28,755 bases of DNA from Virgibacillus_O xinjiangensis (GCF_042643145.1 NZ_JBHRSA010000038.1:1-28755), one strand, 5' to 3'; positions 1 through 8,491 are shown, numbered from the stretch's first letter. Translations and numbers: made by a program. Notes: generated from the sequence alone by a model not told the origin.

Positions 1-15
1 TGAAGCGACCTAATT

Positions 16-44
16 AATATATCATGGCGAGAAGTTTTTGTCAA
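16..44 (-). promoter_or_regulatory. rRNA operon promoter P2 (sigma-A)
   Basis: Read on the minus strand: -35 TTGACA (39-44), a 17-bp spacer, and -10 TATATT (16-21), followed by AAT and a purine start region near position 8-10. The AAAAAGTTG lead-in and strong hexamers are typical of the downstream promoter of Bacillus rrn operons. It fires leftward out of the window, so a 16S gene should lie just to the left. That gene is inferred, not seen. Confidence 0.82.
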
Positions 45-112
45 CAACTTTTTTAATTCGTTGTTTGCGTCTTTTCTCTTCCCGGTTCGCCGTTCTTTAT
101 GGCGACTCTATT

Positions 113-141
113 AATATATCACATACCGCATTCAGCGTCAA
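113..141 (-). promoter_or_regulatory. rRNA operon promoter P1 (sigma-A)
   Basis: Minus strand: -35 TTGACG (136-141), 17-bp spacer, -10 TATATT (113-118). It is 97 bp upstream of P2 and shares the same TATATTAAT -10 context, as in the tandem P1/P2 pairs of Bacillus rRNA operons. Confidence 0.78.
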
Positions 142-672
142 CTGTTTTTTGAAGCCTCAAGAAGACAAAAGGAATAATATAGAAAGCAAATCATCTGTGC
201 GTTCTATTCTTTTTTGCCCGCTCCGTCAGGAACGTTTTTTCAAGAGCGAAATCAATGATACATTCTCCAACGCCTTTAGTCAATGGGTTGGATATGGTAA
301 TTTTTCCCAAATGGATTGGGTCTTCCGATTAGACCTACCAGGCTGCTTTCCATTATCACCATAAAAAGCCTGACTGGCCGACTCTTCCAAATGATGACCA
401 GAATATATCAGGACGGCTGTAGCCGTGATAGTCGCAAAGTAAGCTAACAACAAGCTCCGACTTAATTGGATACTGCAGAAGCATCCATATATTAGCCGTC
501 CTCCCACTCCCAGCTACAAACTTTCCATTATGATATCCTTGATGCATGAGATGTATATCACACAAGTTCTGTGCAGCCATTCGTCCGTCCATGTATATAG
601 AAGTATAACCGTTCCGGATATGGCTACCATATGAATGGACATTTCGGTTAAACACGCTGGGGAGGTTGTAGG
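142..672. other. Intergenic region without a convincing gene
   Basis: This stretch holds the upstream flank of the leftward rrn promoters and the leader of the M20 peptidase gene. Short open frames exist on both strands, for example one on the minus strand at 280-507 with a hydrophobic stretch. None has a good ribosome binding site together with recognisable protein sequence. I see no clear promoter for the peptidase. Confidence 0.5.
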
Positions 673-1821
673 ATGAAACATTTTACGGAAGAAGAAAAAA
701 TAACGGTTTTATCTGACATCATAGCGATGAAGACTGTTAATGAAAATGAAATAGAAGTGGCAAATTACCTGAAGGATTTATTTGCTGAATACGACATCGA
801 ATCTAAAATCGTTCCGGTTACAGACACCCGTGTAAATTTAGTGGCTGAAATAGGAAGTGGAAGTCCAGTCATTGGGATTTCCGGTCATATGGATGTCGTT
901 TCTCCTGGTGATGAAAGCGATTGGGCTTCAGATCCGTTCACATTGACAGAAAGAGACGGGAAATTATACGGACGTGGAACCAATGACATGAAAGCTGGTT
1001 TAGTAAACCTTGCGTTGGTAATGATTGAACTCAAGGAAAATAATGAACTGAATAATGGTACCGTCCGTTTCATGGCCACGACTGGTGAAGAGGTCGGTGG
1101 TGCTGGTTCCAAGAAACTGTATGAAGAAGGCTATATGGATGATGTGGATTATCTATGGGTAGCTGAACCTTCCCATGACACGATCATCTATTCTCATAAG
1201 GGTTCGCTGAACTTGCGTGTCACGTCTACTGGTGAAGCAGCACACAGTTCCATGCCTGACCAAGGTTATAACGCGATCAATCCTCTAATGGCATACCTAT
1301 TGGAAGTAGATGAAAAATTGAATGGCGATGACCGTAAAAATGAGGTTCTGGATCAGTTGGTGATGAGTACAACTATTTTCAATGCAGGCAACCAAATAAA
1401 CTCCATTCCAGAGAAAGCAGTAGCTGAAATAAACGTGCGGACTATCCCGGAGTTCGATAACGATGAAGCGATTGACCTGTTCAACACGATAGCTGACAAA
1501 TACAATAAAGAAGGCTCCAATATTGATGTGGAAGTGACCATGTCATTGCCAAGTGTTTTCACTTCAGGACAGTCTGACATGGTGGATCTTGCTAAAGAGC
1601 TCGGTAAAAAACATCTGGATCTTGAAATCTCGGTGAAAGGTTCACCAGGGGTCACGGACGCATCCAACCTTTTACGCGGGAAAGATGATAACTTCCCATT
1701 CATGATGTTTGGCCCAGGTGAAACAAAAATGGCACATAAAAAAGATGAGTATGTCTACAAAGATTACTACTTCGCATTCTTCGATATTTATAAAAAGTTG
1801 ATCTTAGGATTATCGAAATAA
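673..1821 (+). CDS. M20 family metallopeptidase (ArgE/DapE-type deacylase)
   Basis: A 382-aa cytoplasmic zinc hydrolase of the ArgE/DapE/carboxypeptidase G2 family, which removes acyl groups from amino acids or cleaves small peptides; the exact substrate cannot be read. Visible motifs are GHMDVV (metal ligand His72 and Asp74), GRGTNDMKAG (bridging Asp105), TTGEEVGG (catalytic Glu139, ligand Glu140), the ligand region AEPS near 165, and a C-terminal AHKKDE with the last ligand His. The dimerisation domain lies between, at about 180-290 (GEAAHSS start). Length is normal for the family. The start ATG follows GGGGAGG by 7 nt. It stands alone, followed by its own terminator. A succinyl-diaminopimelate desuccinylase role is possible but unproven. 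Confidence 0.88.
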   Translation: MKHFTEEEKITVLSDIIAMKTVNENEIEVANYLKDLFAEYDIESKIVPVTDTRVNLVAEIGSGSPVIGISGHMDVVSPGDESDWASDPFTLTERDGKLYGRGTNDMKAGLVNLALVMIELKENNELNNGTVRFMATTGEEVGGAGSKKLYEEGYMDDVDYLWVAEPSHDTIIYSHKGSLNLRVTSTGEAAHSSMPDQGYNAINPLMAYLLEVDEKLNGDDRKNEVLDQLVMSTTIFNAGNQINSIPEKAVAEINVRTIPEFDNDEAIDLFNTIADKYNKEGSNIDVEVTMSLPSVFTSGQSDMVDLAKELGKKHLDLEISVKGSPGVTDASNLLRGKDDNFPFMMFGPGETKMAHKKDEYVYKDYYFAFFDIYKKLILGLSK

Positions 1822-1830
1822 AGAGAAGGT

Positions 1831-1868
1831 AAAGAGGTGACTGTCAATATAGATGGTTACCTCTTTTT
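1831..1868 (+). terminator. Rho-independent terminator of the M20 peptidase gene
   Basis: Stem AAAGAGGTGAC / GTTACCTCTTT (11 bp with one G-T pair), 14-nt loop, then a T run on the plus strand, 9 nt after the peptidase stop codon. Confidence 0.8.
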
Positions 1869-1891
1869 GGTCCGGTCTTCATTCAACCCTC

Positions 1892-1936
1892 GAAAAATAA
1901 AATGGGAGTACAACACGCCATACGATTTGTACTCCC
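1892..1936 (-). terminator. Rho-independent terminator of the GGDEF-EAL gene
   Basis: Perfect 10-bp stem GGGAGTACAA / TTGTACTCCC with a 13-nt loop. Read on the minus strand it is followed by ATTTTATTTTT. It lies about 70 bp past the stop of the cyclic-di-GMP gene, back to back with the peptidase terminator. Confidence 0.8.
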
Positions 1937-2004
1937 TGATAGTGTAACCTATTCTGTTTTCTCTTCATCACCCTTGCTGATTGCTATCCATGCTCCCGAC
2001 CGCA

Positions 2005-3840
2005 CTACTCAATGGCCGCCGCCCCTTCCCGCTCCAAAAATTCGCTTTTTATCCGCTCGGGGGTCAACGGCTTACTAAAATAGTATCCCTGCCCTACTGG
2101 ACAGTTCAGCTTTTTCAATTCTTCCAGGTGGGCCTCCGTTTCAACCCCTTCAGCAACCACACAAAGGTCCATATTCTTTCCTATGTCAATGATGCTCTTG
2201 ATGATATCCAAACCATATTTGGTGGAAGAGATGCTTTGGACAAAGCTCCGGTCGATCTTCAAGGTGTCAATTGGCAATGTATTGAGTACACTCAATGACG
2301 AGTAGCCTTTGCCGAAGTCATCGATCGATAGGCCGACCCCAAGTTCTTTCAATATCACGAGCGAAGGGATGATGTCATCCACCTCGGATGTGATGCTTTC
2401 TGTTATTTCCAACTCCAATTGTCCCGGGTCGACTTGATATCTGTCCAGGAGTATCTTCAGGGTCGGAATAAATGCACGATCGACCAGTTGCTTCTTTGAT
2501 ATGTTCACCGATACCTTCAAGTCTTCATGCCCTGCTTTGATCCAATCGGTTAAATACGCTAATGACTCGTTCAGGACCCATTCTCCAATTGCGATGATCT
2601 GATGGGACTGTTCCGCAATCGGGATGAATTCGATGGGAGATATGTTCCCAAGCTGTGGATGGGACCAGCGGAGCAATGACTCCATCCCGACCAACTCGCC
2701 GGACAGCAAGTCATGTTTTGTCTGAAAGACTACATATAGCTCGTTATTTGCCATCGAATGTTTCAGCTCATTTTCCAGCATGATCTTCCGTTCATATTGA
2801 TCACTGAATTCCTCGCAAAACAGCTGGCTTTTGCCTTTTCCTTGCTGCTTGGCATAGTACATCGCCAAATCAGCGTTTTTCATCACCTGTTCCATGGTGG
2901 AACTATCATCCAGATATCGGCTGATTCCTATACTCGGCGTGACAGAAATCGTGTTGCCATTCAGTTCGACAGGGTCAGCAAGCTTCTGAACAATCGAATC
3001 CGCTACTTGTCTGTCATCCTGTCTGTTGCCTAGCGATAGGACCGTGAATTCATCTCCGCCTAAATGATAGACAAACAACTCATCCGACTGCAGCTCTTTG
3101 AACTTGCTGCCAACATACTGCAATAAATGGTCTCCGATAAAATGGCCGAACACATCATTGATATTCTTGAACTCGTCCAGGTCGATGAAGAAAAAGGAAA
3201 ATGGCTCGCCTATTTCAATCTGGCTGTTCATCATTTTCAACATCGCACGCCGATTTGGCAACTCGGATAAATCATTATGCCAAACCAACTGGTTGATCAA
3301 CTTTTCATTTTCCTTCTCTTCCGTCAGGTCGCGAACCACGTTGATGAACTTGTCCGTTCCTGCAATTTGAGAAAATGATAACTCATGGGGAAATGGCGTG
3401 CCATCATGGCGGCGACCTTCCAATTCTCCCCGCCAATACCCCGTGCGCTTCAACTCCGGAAGGACCTCTTCCTTCATCTTCCCAATGACGTCTTGGCTAG
3501 CAAGCTGCTTGCCGCTTTTAAGGTCGTCTCTTTCAAAACCGTATATATCAAGAAGTGCATCATTCATACATTGGATTTCGCCATTTATATCTACAATCGC
3601 AATCCCATCCCTAGCGGACTGTATTGCTTGTTTGTATTGCTCCGACTGTTTTTTGCTGATCCTCAGTTCTTTATAGGAAAGGATGAACTTGTCGATGATC
3701 AGACCGACGAAGTAGAAGATCACCACATTGACCAGGATGAAAAATAATATCGATGGTGAAAACGAACTGTATAAAATCACACCACCAAGATTGATGATGA
3801 GCAGAAGAGATGGACAAAGGGTTCTCCAGAAGTATTTCAT
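2005..3840 (-). CDS. Membrane PAS-GGDEF-EAL cyclic-di-GMP protein
   Basis: A 611-aa signalling protein predicted to make and/or degrade cyclic di-GMP. Order: two membrane helices (about 8-27 and 30-54) joined by a very short loop, a short coiled stretch, a PAS domain (about 66-172), GGDEF (about 180-340) and EAL (about 350-600). The GGDEF motif is intact (261-265), with no arginine-type inhibitory RxxD site just before it. The EAL domain keeps ExLxR as ESLLR (387-391), NIS (446-448), EITES, DDFGKGYSS (507 on), KID (528-530) and AEGVET, so phosphodiesterase activity is plausible. The input is probably sensed by the PAS domain. The start ATG follows AGGAG by 6 nt. It is a single-gene unit with its own promoter and terminator. 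Confidence 0.92.
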   Translation of the reverse strand: MKYFWRTLCPSLLLIINLGGVILYSSFSPSILFFILVNVVIFYFVGLIIDKFILSYKELRISKKQSEQYKQAIQSARDGIAIVDINGEIQCMNDALLDIYGFERDDLKSGKQLASQDVIGKMKEEVLPELKRTGYWRGELEGRRHDGTPFPHELSFSQIAGTDKFINVVRDLTEEKENEKLINQLVWHNDLSELPNRRAMLKMMNSQIEIGEPFSFFFIDLDEFKNINDVFGHFIGDHLLQYVGSKFKELQSDELFVYHLGGDEFTVLSLGNRQDDRQVADSIVQKLADPVELNGNTISVTPSIGISRYLDDSSTMEQVMKNADLAMYYAKQQGKGKSQLFCEEFSDQYERKIMLENELKHSMANNELYVVFQTKHDLLSGELVGMESLLRWSHPQLGNISPIEFIPIAEQSHQIIAIGEWVLNESLAYLTDWIKAGHEDLKVSVNISKKQLVDRAFIPTLKILLDRYQVDPGQLELEITESITSEVDDIIPSLVILKELGVGLSIDDFGKGYSSLSVLNTLPIDTLKIDRSFVQSISSTKYGLDIIKSIIDIGKNMDLCVVAEGVETEAHLEELKKLNCPVGQGYYFSKPLTPERIKSEFLEREGAAAIE

Positions 3841-3861
3841 AGCTTGCTCCTAACCGAAATG

Positions 3862-3879
3862 ACAGGATATAGATCCTGT
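3862..3879. repeat. Perfect palindrome in the leader of the GGDEF-EAL gene
   Basis: ACAGGAT-ATAG-ATCCTGT, with 7-bp arms and a 4-nt centre. It lies between the promoter and the ribosome binding site, 21 bp from the start codon, so it could be an operator or a 5' leader hairpin. A similar palindrome lies upstream of the dihydrouridine synthase gene (22333-22348). Confidence 0.6.
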
Positions 3880-3902
3880 ATTCAAAAATTAATACTATTT
3901 AT

Positions 3903-3931
3903 AGTATAAGTCATAAACACTAGACTGTTAA
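3903..3931 (-). promoter_or_regulatory. Sigma-A promoter of the GGDEF-EAL gene
   Basis: Minus strand: -35 TTAACA (3926-3931), 17-bp spacer, -10 TATACT (3903-3908). Each hexamer matches the consensus at 5 of 6 positions. Confidence 0.65.
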
Positions 3932-3999
3932 CATAATATGGAAAAAATGTTGCCGGTATGTCACTATTTGTAAGAATGACAAAAAACATGTCGATACCT

Positions 4000-4047
4000 A
4001 AAAAGAAAAACACCCACAAACACGGCTCAGCCACCGTTTGTGGGTGT
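4000..4047 (-). terminator. Rho-independent terminator of the secreted-protein gene
   Basis: Perfect 12-bp stem ACACCCACAAAC / GTTTGTGGGTGT with a 14-nt loop. On the minus strand it continues into TTTTTCTTTTT. It lies about 60 bp past the stop of the secreted protein. Confidence 0.9.
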
Positions 4048-4105
4048 CCTATCACGTTACCTGCGCTGGAAGAATGACGCTTGTCCACTCCAATTAAGGG
4101 ATCCG

Positions 4106-6715
4106 TTAAAAATCTGCCGGTTTCTCCCAAAAATCAAGGTAATCCCCGTCTACCTTTTTCCCTGCTTGTGCCTCCATCTGATGGATCAATGCCTGCCATT
4201 TGCCATTTCTTGATGGCGCATTTTTGGCTGTCTGTACATCATTCGCTTTTTTCATCAGCCGTTTTTCCATCTTCCCATCGAAATACCCTTGTCCTGCACC
4301 TTCTGCCACCAATTCATCCAATGCTGATAAAGGCAGGACCGCCTCGATGGAAAAGGTTTGTTCTGCAACATGTCCTGCTTCATCGCTTGCAGTGACCGTC
4401 ACTTCATACATGCCCGGAGTGTATTCCAAAGGATCCAATTGAATGGCATCCTCCATCTGCTTTTCATTGATATCGATGACGACCTCTTCCAAATCACCGT
4501 CTTCATCCATCACGTCTACAGGAACTTGATAGGATTCTGTAATGGCAAAGCTAGTGAAATCAGACAGACCGTTGATCACGGGCGGGTGATCGGCTGTCGG
4601 CTGTACATGATCTGCCTCTGTCACCAGCAACTGATAGGTATCTCCGAAAATGGAGGCGATACCAGATACAGATACCTCATCACCCTCCTGAAAATTGCTG
4701 GTAAATGTTTCGAATGAAATATCTGTCCGGTCATCCACTCGAACCCTTGTCAGATTCCCCTCGTTTTCCACGTCAAATTCAAACGCATTCCAATAGGAGG
4801 TAAGATTTTGGATGTTCCCTTCCAAGCTGACCCGCTCTCCCTGATTGGACTCGTCGATTTGGTCGACAAGGGTGAATGCCGGAAGATCACGCTTCCCTGT
4901 CACCTCCAATTGCTGGATGTCTGTGATTTCCTTCAATCCCTGATAAGTGGTTAACGTCCCTTGTAATTTCACATCATCCCCTGCGCTATATCCATCCGCA
5001 TGCTGGAAGACATAGATGCCTGCGGTGTCATCCTGCAGGTAGAATCCTTTCCCGCCAAAGAGTCCTGGTTCCGTGGTGATCACACCTTCCACTGCCACGG
5101 ATTGTCCATCTGCTGTATGGCGGGCCTCCTGGATGGATATCGGTTCTACGGATTCCTCTGATTCTTCACCACCATCACTGCCAACCGTTGCTGTAGTGGT
5201 GATCAAGTTGGTGCTCCCTTGGCGGAGACGGATATTCGCATCCCCAGTTGCATCTCCATTGACCTGTACCGTCAACGTCCGGGTTGCTGTCCCCTCGCTG
5301 TCCGCCTGCAGGGAAAAGTCTTCACTATAGCCATAGTGAGCCGGCCAGCTTCCGTCAGCATTCTGCACTTTAGCGATCTGCTGTCCACCATCCAGATAAA
5401 TACCGAGATTATAGCCGGAAACCGTCTGCCCTGGCGCCAACCCTTCAGCAGTGACATCAATGGTGAAGGGTTGGTCATTCGGCAGCATTGTCTCATGATC
5501 CAAGGTGAATTCCGGCTCTGCCACAGGATCCTCCGATGAGCCGAAAGAGCCTGGTGCAAAGGTGGATGGATCATACCAGTCATAACCAGGTGACGGATCT
5601 GTCCATGGCTCTGCCTCCGGTTCTGTCGTATGTTCAGGTATCTCCTTTTCTAGAAGCGGGGAAACTTCATCCAGTGGAACATCCGCTTCCGTGAAGTCCT
5701 GATAAGCTTCATCTTCTGCCAGCCAGTCAACCATATTCAGCAGCAATGTTCCATTATCCGCATCCGTGAAGCCGTCATATGTCCTTTTCTTCTTGCCTGT
5801 TTCTTCATTGCGATATTTCGGTGTAGCATCTTCCACAGGAGAGGAATCTCCGATAAATGCCGCTTTCCCTTCCCCTAACTTGGAAATCGCAGCATATGGG
5901 CCTTCTTCCACTCCCCCGCCATGGTAGATCCCTTCATCCACTGATGGGCCCCATTTATCGCTTTCGTCGAGGTTTTCCGGCAAGTAAAGAATTCCTTTAG
6001 CCGTTTCCGGATCGGTGATAGCCAAGGTCGACCCGGCATGCATCGTCACCTCGCTGACACCTTCTGTAATCCCGAATGTTTCGGCTGGGTCGACGACATG
6101 ATCCGCTACAACCGTACCTGGCGCGTTATAGCGGAAACGGATCCCGAAGTTGTCACTCAACCAATCCGAGCTTTCCACCCCTTGCATCGCTTCCGAATTC
6201 TTCTCGTCCTGGGACATTCCTTTCGTCGGATCATCATGGGCACCACGCCGGTAACCATTCATGATTTCGGAAGAATCCCAGCGGTTTTTATTCCGGTCTG
6301 CATTATAATGATCCGAAATAAAGAAAATGCTTCCGCCATTCTCCACATAAGTGACCATGGCATCCTGTTCGCTCGTTTTGAAAGGAATATTCGCTTCCGG
6401 TATCACGAAGACATCGTATTCCTCCAGGTCTTCTACAGTAAGTGGACTGTTTTTCCGCAGCTCGTCCACTTGATATCCGTTGCCCGCTATCCCTTCTGCA
6501 AAATCGGAAAACGCCCCGTCCATCACCCAATCGGCTTGGCCGGCTGTTTGTCCATGCATGTTATCGAATAATACCTTTTGCCCGTTCGGCGACTCCGGTA
6601 TGATGGTCGGAGCCGGGTCGTCCATCGTTTCAGCCTGGAACGGAATCGGAACGGCTGTGACAGTCATGATCACAGTCAAAACCAGCATCCATACGACATT
6701 CCATCTTCTTTTCAT
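4106..6715 (-). CDS. Secreted multidomain protein: GATase/DUF4350-like, Ig-like, two OB folds, FIMAH-like tail; Pho-box controlled
   Basis: I chose the second ATG (MKRRWNVV) because AGGAGGG lies 6 nt before it; the upstream in-frame ATG at 6730 overlaps that ribosome binding site. The product is 869 aa. A signal peptide spans about 1-28. Residues 46-335 resemble a class-I-amidotransferase-like/DUF4350 fold (start DNMHGQTAG, YDVFVIPEA near 100, GGSIFFISDHYN near 128). A Pro/Glu/Ser-rich linker (350-400) and a beta-rich Ig-like segment (400-512) follow. Two OB-fold segments resemble those of the nuclease YhcR (about 523-610 and 612-708). Last come a cadherin/Ig-like module (710-792) and a C-terminal helical FIMAH-like segment (795-850). 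I see no classical nuclease or phosphatase catalytic motif, so the activity is unknown. Pho boxes upstream and the phn importer next door point to a phosphate-scavenging role. Confidence 0.75.
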   Translation of the reverse strand: MKRRWNVVWMLVLTVIMTVTAVPIPFQAETMDDPAPTIIPESPNGQKVLFDNMHGQTAGQADWVMDGAFSDFAEGIAGNGYQVDELRKNSPLTVEDLEEYDVFVIPEANIPFKTSEQDAMVTYVENGGSIFFISDHYNADRNKNRWDSSEIMNGYRRGAHDDPTKGMSQDEKNSEAMQGVESSDWLSDNFGIRFRYNAPGTVVADHVVDPAETFGITEGVSEVTMHAGSTLAITDPETAKGILYLPENLDESDKWGPSVDEGIYHGGGVEEGPYAAISKLGEGKAAFIGDSSPVEDATPKYRNEETGKKKRTYDGFTDADNGTLLLNMVDWLAEDEAYQDFTEADVPLDEVSPLLEKEIPEHTTEPEAEPWTDPSPGYDWYDPSTFAPGSFGSSEDPVAEPEFTLDHETMLPNDQPFTIDVTAEGLAPGQTVSGYNLGIYLDGGQQIAKVQNADGSWPAHYGYSEDFSLQADSEGTATRTLTVQVNGDATGDANIRLRQGSTNLITTTATVGSDGGEESEESVEPISIQEARHTADGQSVAVEGVITTEPGLFGGKGFYLQDDTAGIYVFQHADGYSAGDDVKLQGTLTTYQGLKEITDIQQLEVTGKRDLPAFTLVDQIDESNQGERVSLEGNIQNLTSYWNAFEFDVENEGNLTRVRVDDRTDISFETFTSNFQEGDEVSVSGIASIFGDTYQLLVTEADHVQPTADHPPVINGLSDFTSFAITESYQVPVDVMDEDGDLEEVVIDINEKQMEDAIQLDPLEYTPGMYEVTVTASDEAGHVAEQTFSIEAVLPLSALDELVAEGAGQGYFDGKMEKRLMKKANDVQTAKNAPSRNGKWQALIHQMEAQAGKKVDGDYLDFWEKPADF

Positions 6716-6749
6716 TGGTACCCTCCTCATTATTTATTATTACCCTACC

Positions 6750-6803
6750 ACTATCTCAAATAGTTGTTGAACTGGTTTTAATTGTCTGTAAATTACCCGT
6801 AAA
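6750..6803 (-). promoter_or_regulatory. PhoP box array and promoter of the secreted-protein gene
   Basis: Minus strand hexamers TTTACG (6798-6803), TTTACA (6787-6792), TTAAAA (6776-6781) and TCAACA (6765-6770), each separated by exactly 5 bp. These match the Bacillus PhoP direct repeat TT(A/T/C)A(C/T)A. A -10 like GATAGT (6750-6755) follows after 9 bp. No -35 consensus is present, as expected for a PhoP-activated promoter. The geometry is identical to that before phnD. Confidence 0.75.
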
Positions 6804-6856
6804 CCTTTTGCGACTGTTTTCGGCAAAATACTGCTTCATCTATGCAAACCCTGCAC

Positions 6857-7663
6857 TCATCCCCTGACAAGCTTCGTCCGTATCCGGTTGGAGAACAGCT
6901 CCACCACCAGGATCAGCACTACCAGGCCGATCAGGATCGATCCCACTTCATTCCAGCGGTAGGCATTCATCGCAAAAATGAGCGGTGCCCCGATACCGCC
7001 GGCACCTACGAGTCCAAGAACCGATGCTTCCCTCAAATTCATATCGAACCGGTAGATGATGATCGATAAAAACATGGAAAAGAGCTGCGGCAATATGCCA
7101 TAGCGGATATTTTCAAACGTACTGCAGCCGATCGAGGTCATCGATTCCAAAATACTGGTATCAAGTTCCTCGATCGCATCGACGAACAGCTTGGCAAGCA
7201 TGCCGATCGATACGAGGGCAATGGTCAACACACCGGCAAAGGGACCTGGCCCAGTGACCCGGATGAACATCAAGCCATAGACCAGTGCCGGAATTGTACG
7301 GATCACAATCAGGATGATTCTCGTCAATCCGGCGACAGGCCGCGACACGACATTGGATGCAGACAAAAATGCCAGCGGAATGGCCAGGAACGACCCGATG
7401 ATGGTGCCGAGAAAAGCAATGGCGATCGTTTCCACCAGCAGATACATCACACCTTGTGTCGTTATACTGAATAATAATTCCAGGTCAGGGTTCAAAATCC
7501 CTCCCATGATGCTTGTGGCAATTCCCCACCCGCTTTCTTCCATGTTCTCCATGTTGACCGCAGAAAGCGACCAGACGAACAAAAGCAGGAGGAGCACAGC
7601 CACAGTGAGGATGTAGCGCATATTTCTCGGTGAAGCATGTAACTGTTTTTCAATGGCTTCCAT
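6857..7663 (-). CDS. phnE: Phosphonate-type ABC transporter permease PhnE (second copy)
   Basis: A 268-aa inner-membrane permease of the PhnE/BPD-transport family. Hydrophobic helices include about 16-35, 80-105, 120-160, 165-185 and 230-262. The cytoplasmic EAA-like loop is present (EDLDTS..ESMTSIGCSTFENIRYGILPQ), as is the PhnE signature GLVGAGGIGAPL near 217. It follows the first permease by 15 nt. AAGGAG lies 10 nt before the ATG. It should pair with the first PhnE as a heterodimer. It is the last gene of the importer operon. Confidence 0.9.
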   Translation of the reverse strand: MEAIEKQLHASPRNMRYILTVAVLLLLLFVWSLSAVNMENMEESGWGIATSIMGGILNPDLELLFSITTQGVMYLLVETIAIAFLGTIIGSFLAIPLAFLSASNVVSRPVAGLTRIILIVIRTIPALVYGLMFIRVTGPGPFAGVLTIALVSIGMLAKLFVDAIEELDTSILESMTSIGCSTFENIRYGILPQLFSMFLSIIIYRFDMNLREASVLGLVGAGGIGAPLIFAMNAYRWNEVGSILIGLVVLILVVELFSNRIRTKLVRG

Positions 7664-7678
7664 ATCATGTATACTCCT

Positions 7679-8491
7679 TCAGATCAGCTTTTTGCGGAAA
7701 TGCTCGCTGACTTTTTCGATCAAATAGACGGTGATGACCAGCATCAGCAAGATCATGCCGACACTCGGATAGTCCCGCCAGCCAAGTCCTTCATTTAACA
7801 ACAACCCGATTCCACCGGCACCGACATACCCAAGAATCGCCGCATACCGCACGTTCCCTTCAAAGCAGAACAAGGATGTCGACAGATAATTGGGAAGGAC
7901 CTGTGGAAAAATCGCATACCGGAATGCCTGCATCTTCGTCATCCCGCAAGCCTCCATCGCCTCGAACGAGCCCATCTCCGCATTCTCGATCTGCTCGTAC
8001 AGTAATTTTCCGACATAAGCAATCGTAAACAGGAAAATCGCCACCGTACCGGCCATTGTGCCAAGACCGAAAATGAACGTCGCAATCAGGGCCGTAACCA
8101 ATGTCGGAAGTGTCCGCAGCACACTGAGCACACCTTTCGTGATGCCGGCAGTCGTCTTGCTCACGACATTGGACGATGCGAAGTAAGCCGCCGGAACAGC
8201 CACAGCCGAGCCCAGAATCGACCCCAAGAGGGACATCTTGATCGTATCCATGAGCGGCTTCCAGATATGCTCAAGGTAACCCCACTCCGGGGGCAGCATT
8301 TGACCGGTGATGACAAAGAATTCGTTCCACCTCGCAAGCAGCACCCCCATATCGAAGCCGGTGAACCGGACAGAGACGATAGTCGCAAGGACGACGAGCA
8401 ACAGGATCAGCGGTGTCCGTGACCGTTTCTCCTGAACCGTCTTTCCGTTCGGAAGGGAAATCTCACGAGGAGGTAACACCCGATCATACAT
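7679..8491 (-). CDS. phnE: Phosphonate-type ABC transporter permease PhnE (first copy)
   Basis: A 270-aa membrane permease. The N-terminal cytoplasmic segment is followed by a helix near 29-46 and others across 90-260. The EAA-like loop (SFEAMEACGMTKMQAFRYAIFPQVLP) and the GYVGAGGIGLLLNEG signature are present. The start ATG overlaps the end of phnC by 8 nt, with GGAGGAG inside the phnC coding end, so translation is coupled. It and the second PhnE are diverged paralogues, the usual arrangement in Bacillaceae phn operons. Confidence 0.9.
   Translation of the reverse strand: MYDRVLPPREISLPNGKTVQEKRSRTPLILLLVVLATIVSVRFTGFDMGVLLARWNEFFVITGQMLPPEWGYLEHIWKPLMDTIKMSLLGSILGSAVAVPAAYFASSNVVSKTTAGITKGVLSVLRTLPTLVTALIATFIFGLGTMAGTVAIFLFTIAYVGKLLYEQIENAEMGSFEAMEACGMTKMQAFRYAIFPQVLPNYLSTSLFCFEGNVRYAAILGYVGAGGIGLLLNEGLGWRDYPSVGMILLMLVITVYLIEKVSEHFRKKLI

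Noticed and set aside
38..364. Plus-strand open frame of 108 codons at the left edge
   Set aside because: It lies antisense across the rrn P1 and P2 promoters, has no ribosome binding site and no recognisable protein sequence.
280..507. Minus-strand small open frame with a hydrophobic stretch
   Set aside because: Its only start is a GTG without a well-placed ribosome binding site, it overlaps another open frame, and the sequence resembles nothing I know. Too weak to call.
6038..6571. 177-codon plus-strand frame
   Set aside because: Antisense shadow of the secreted-protein gene, which has a signal peptide, promoter and terminator.
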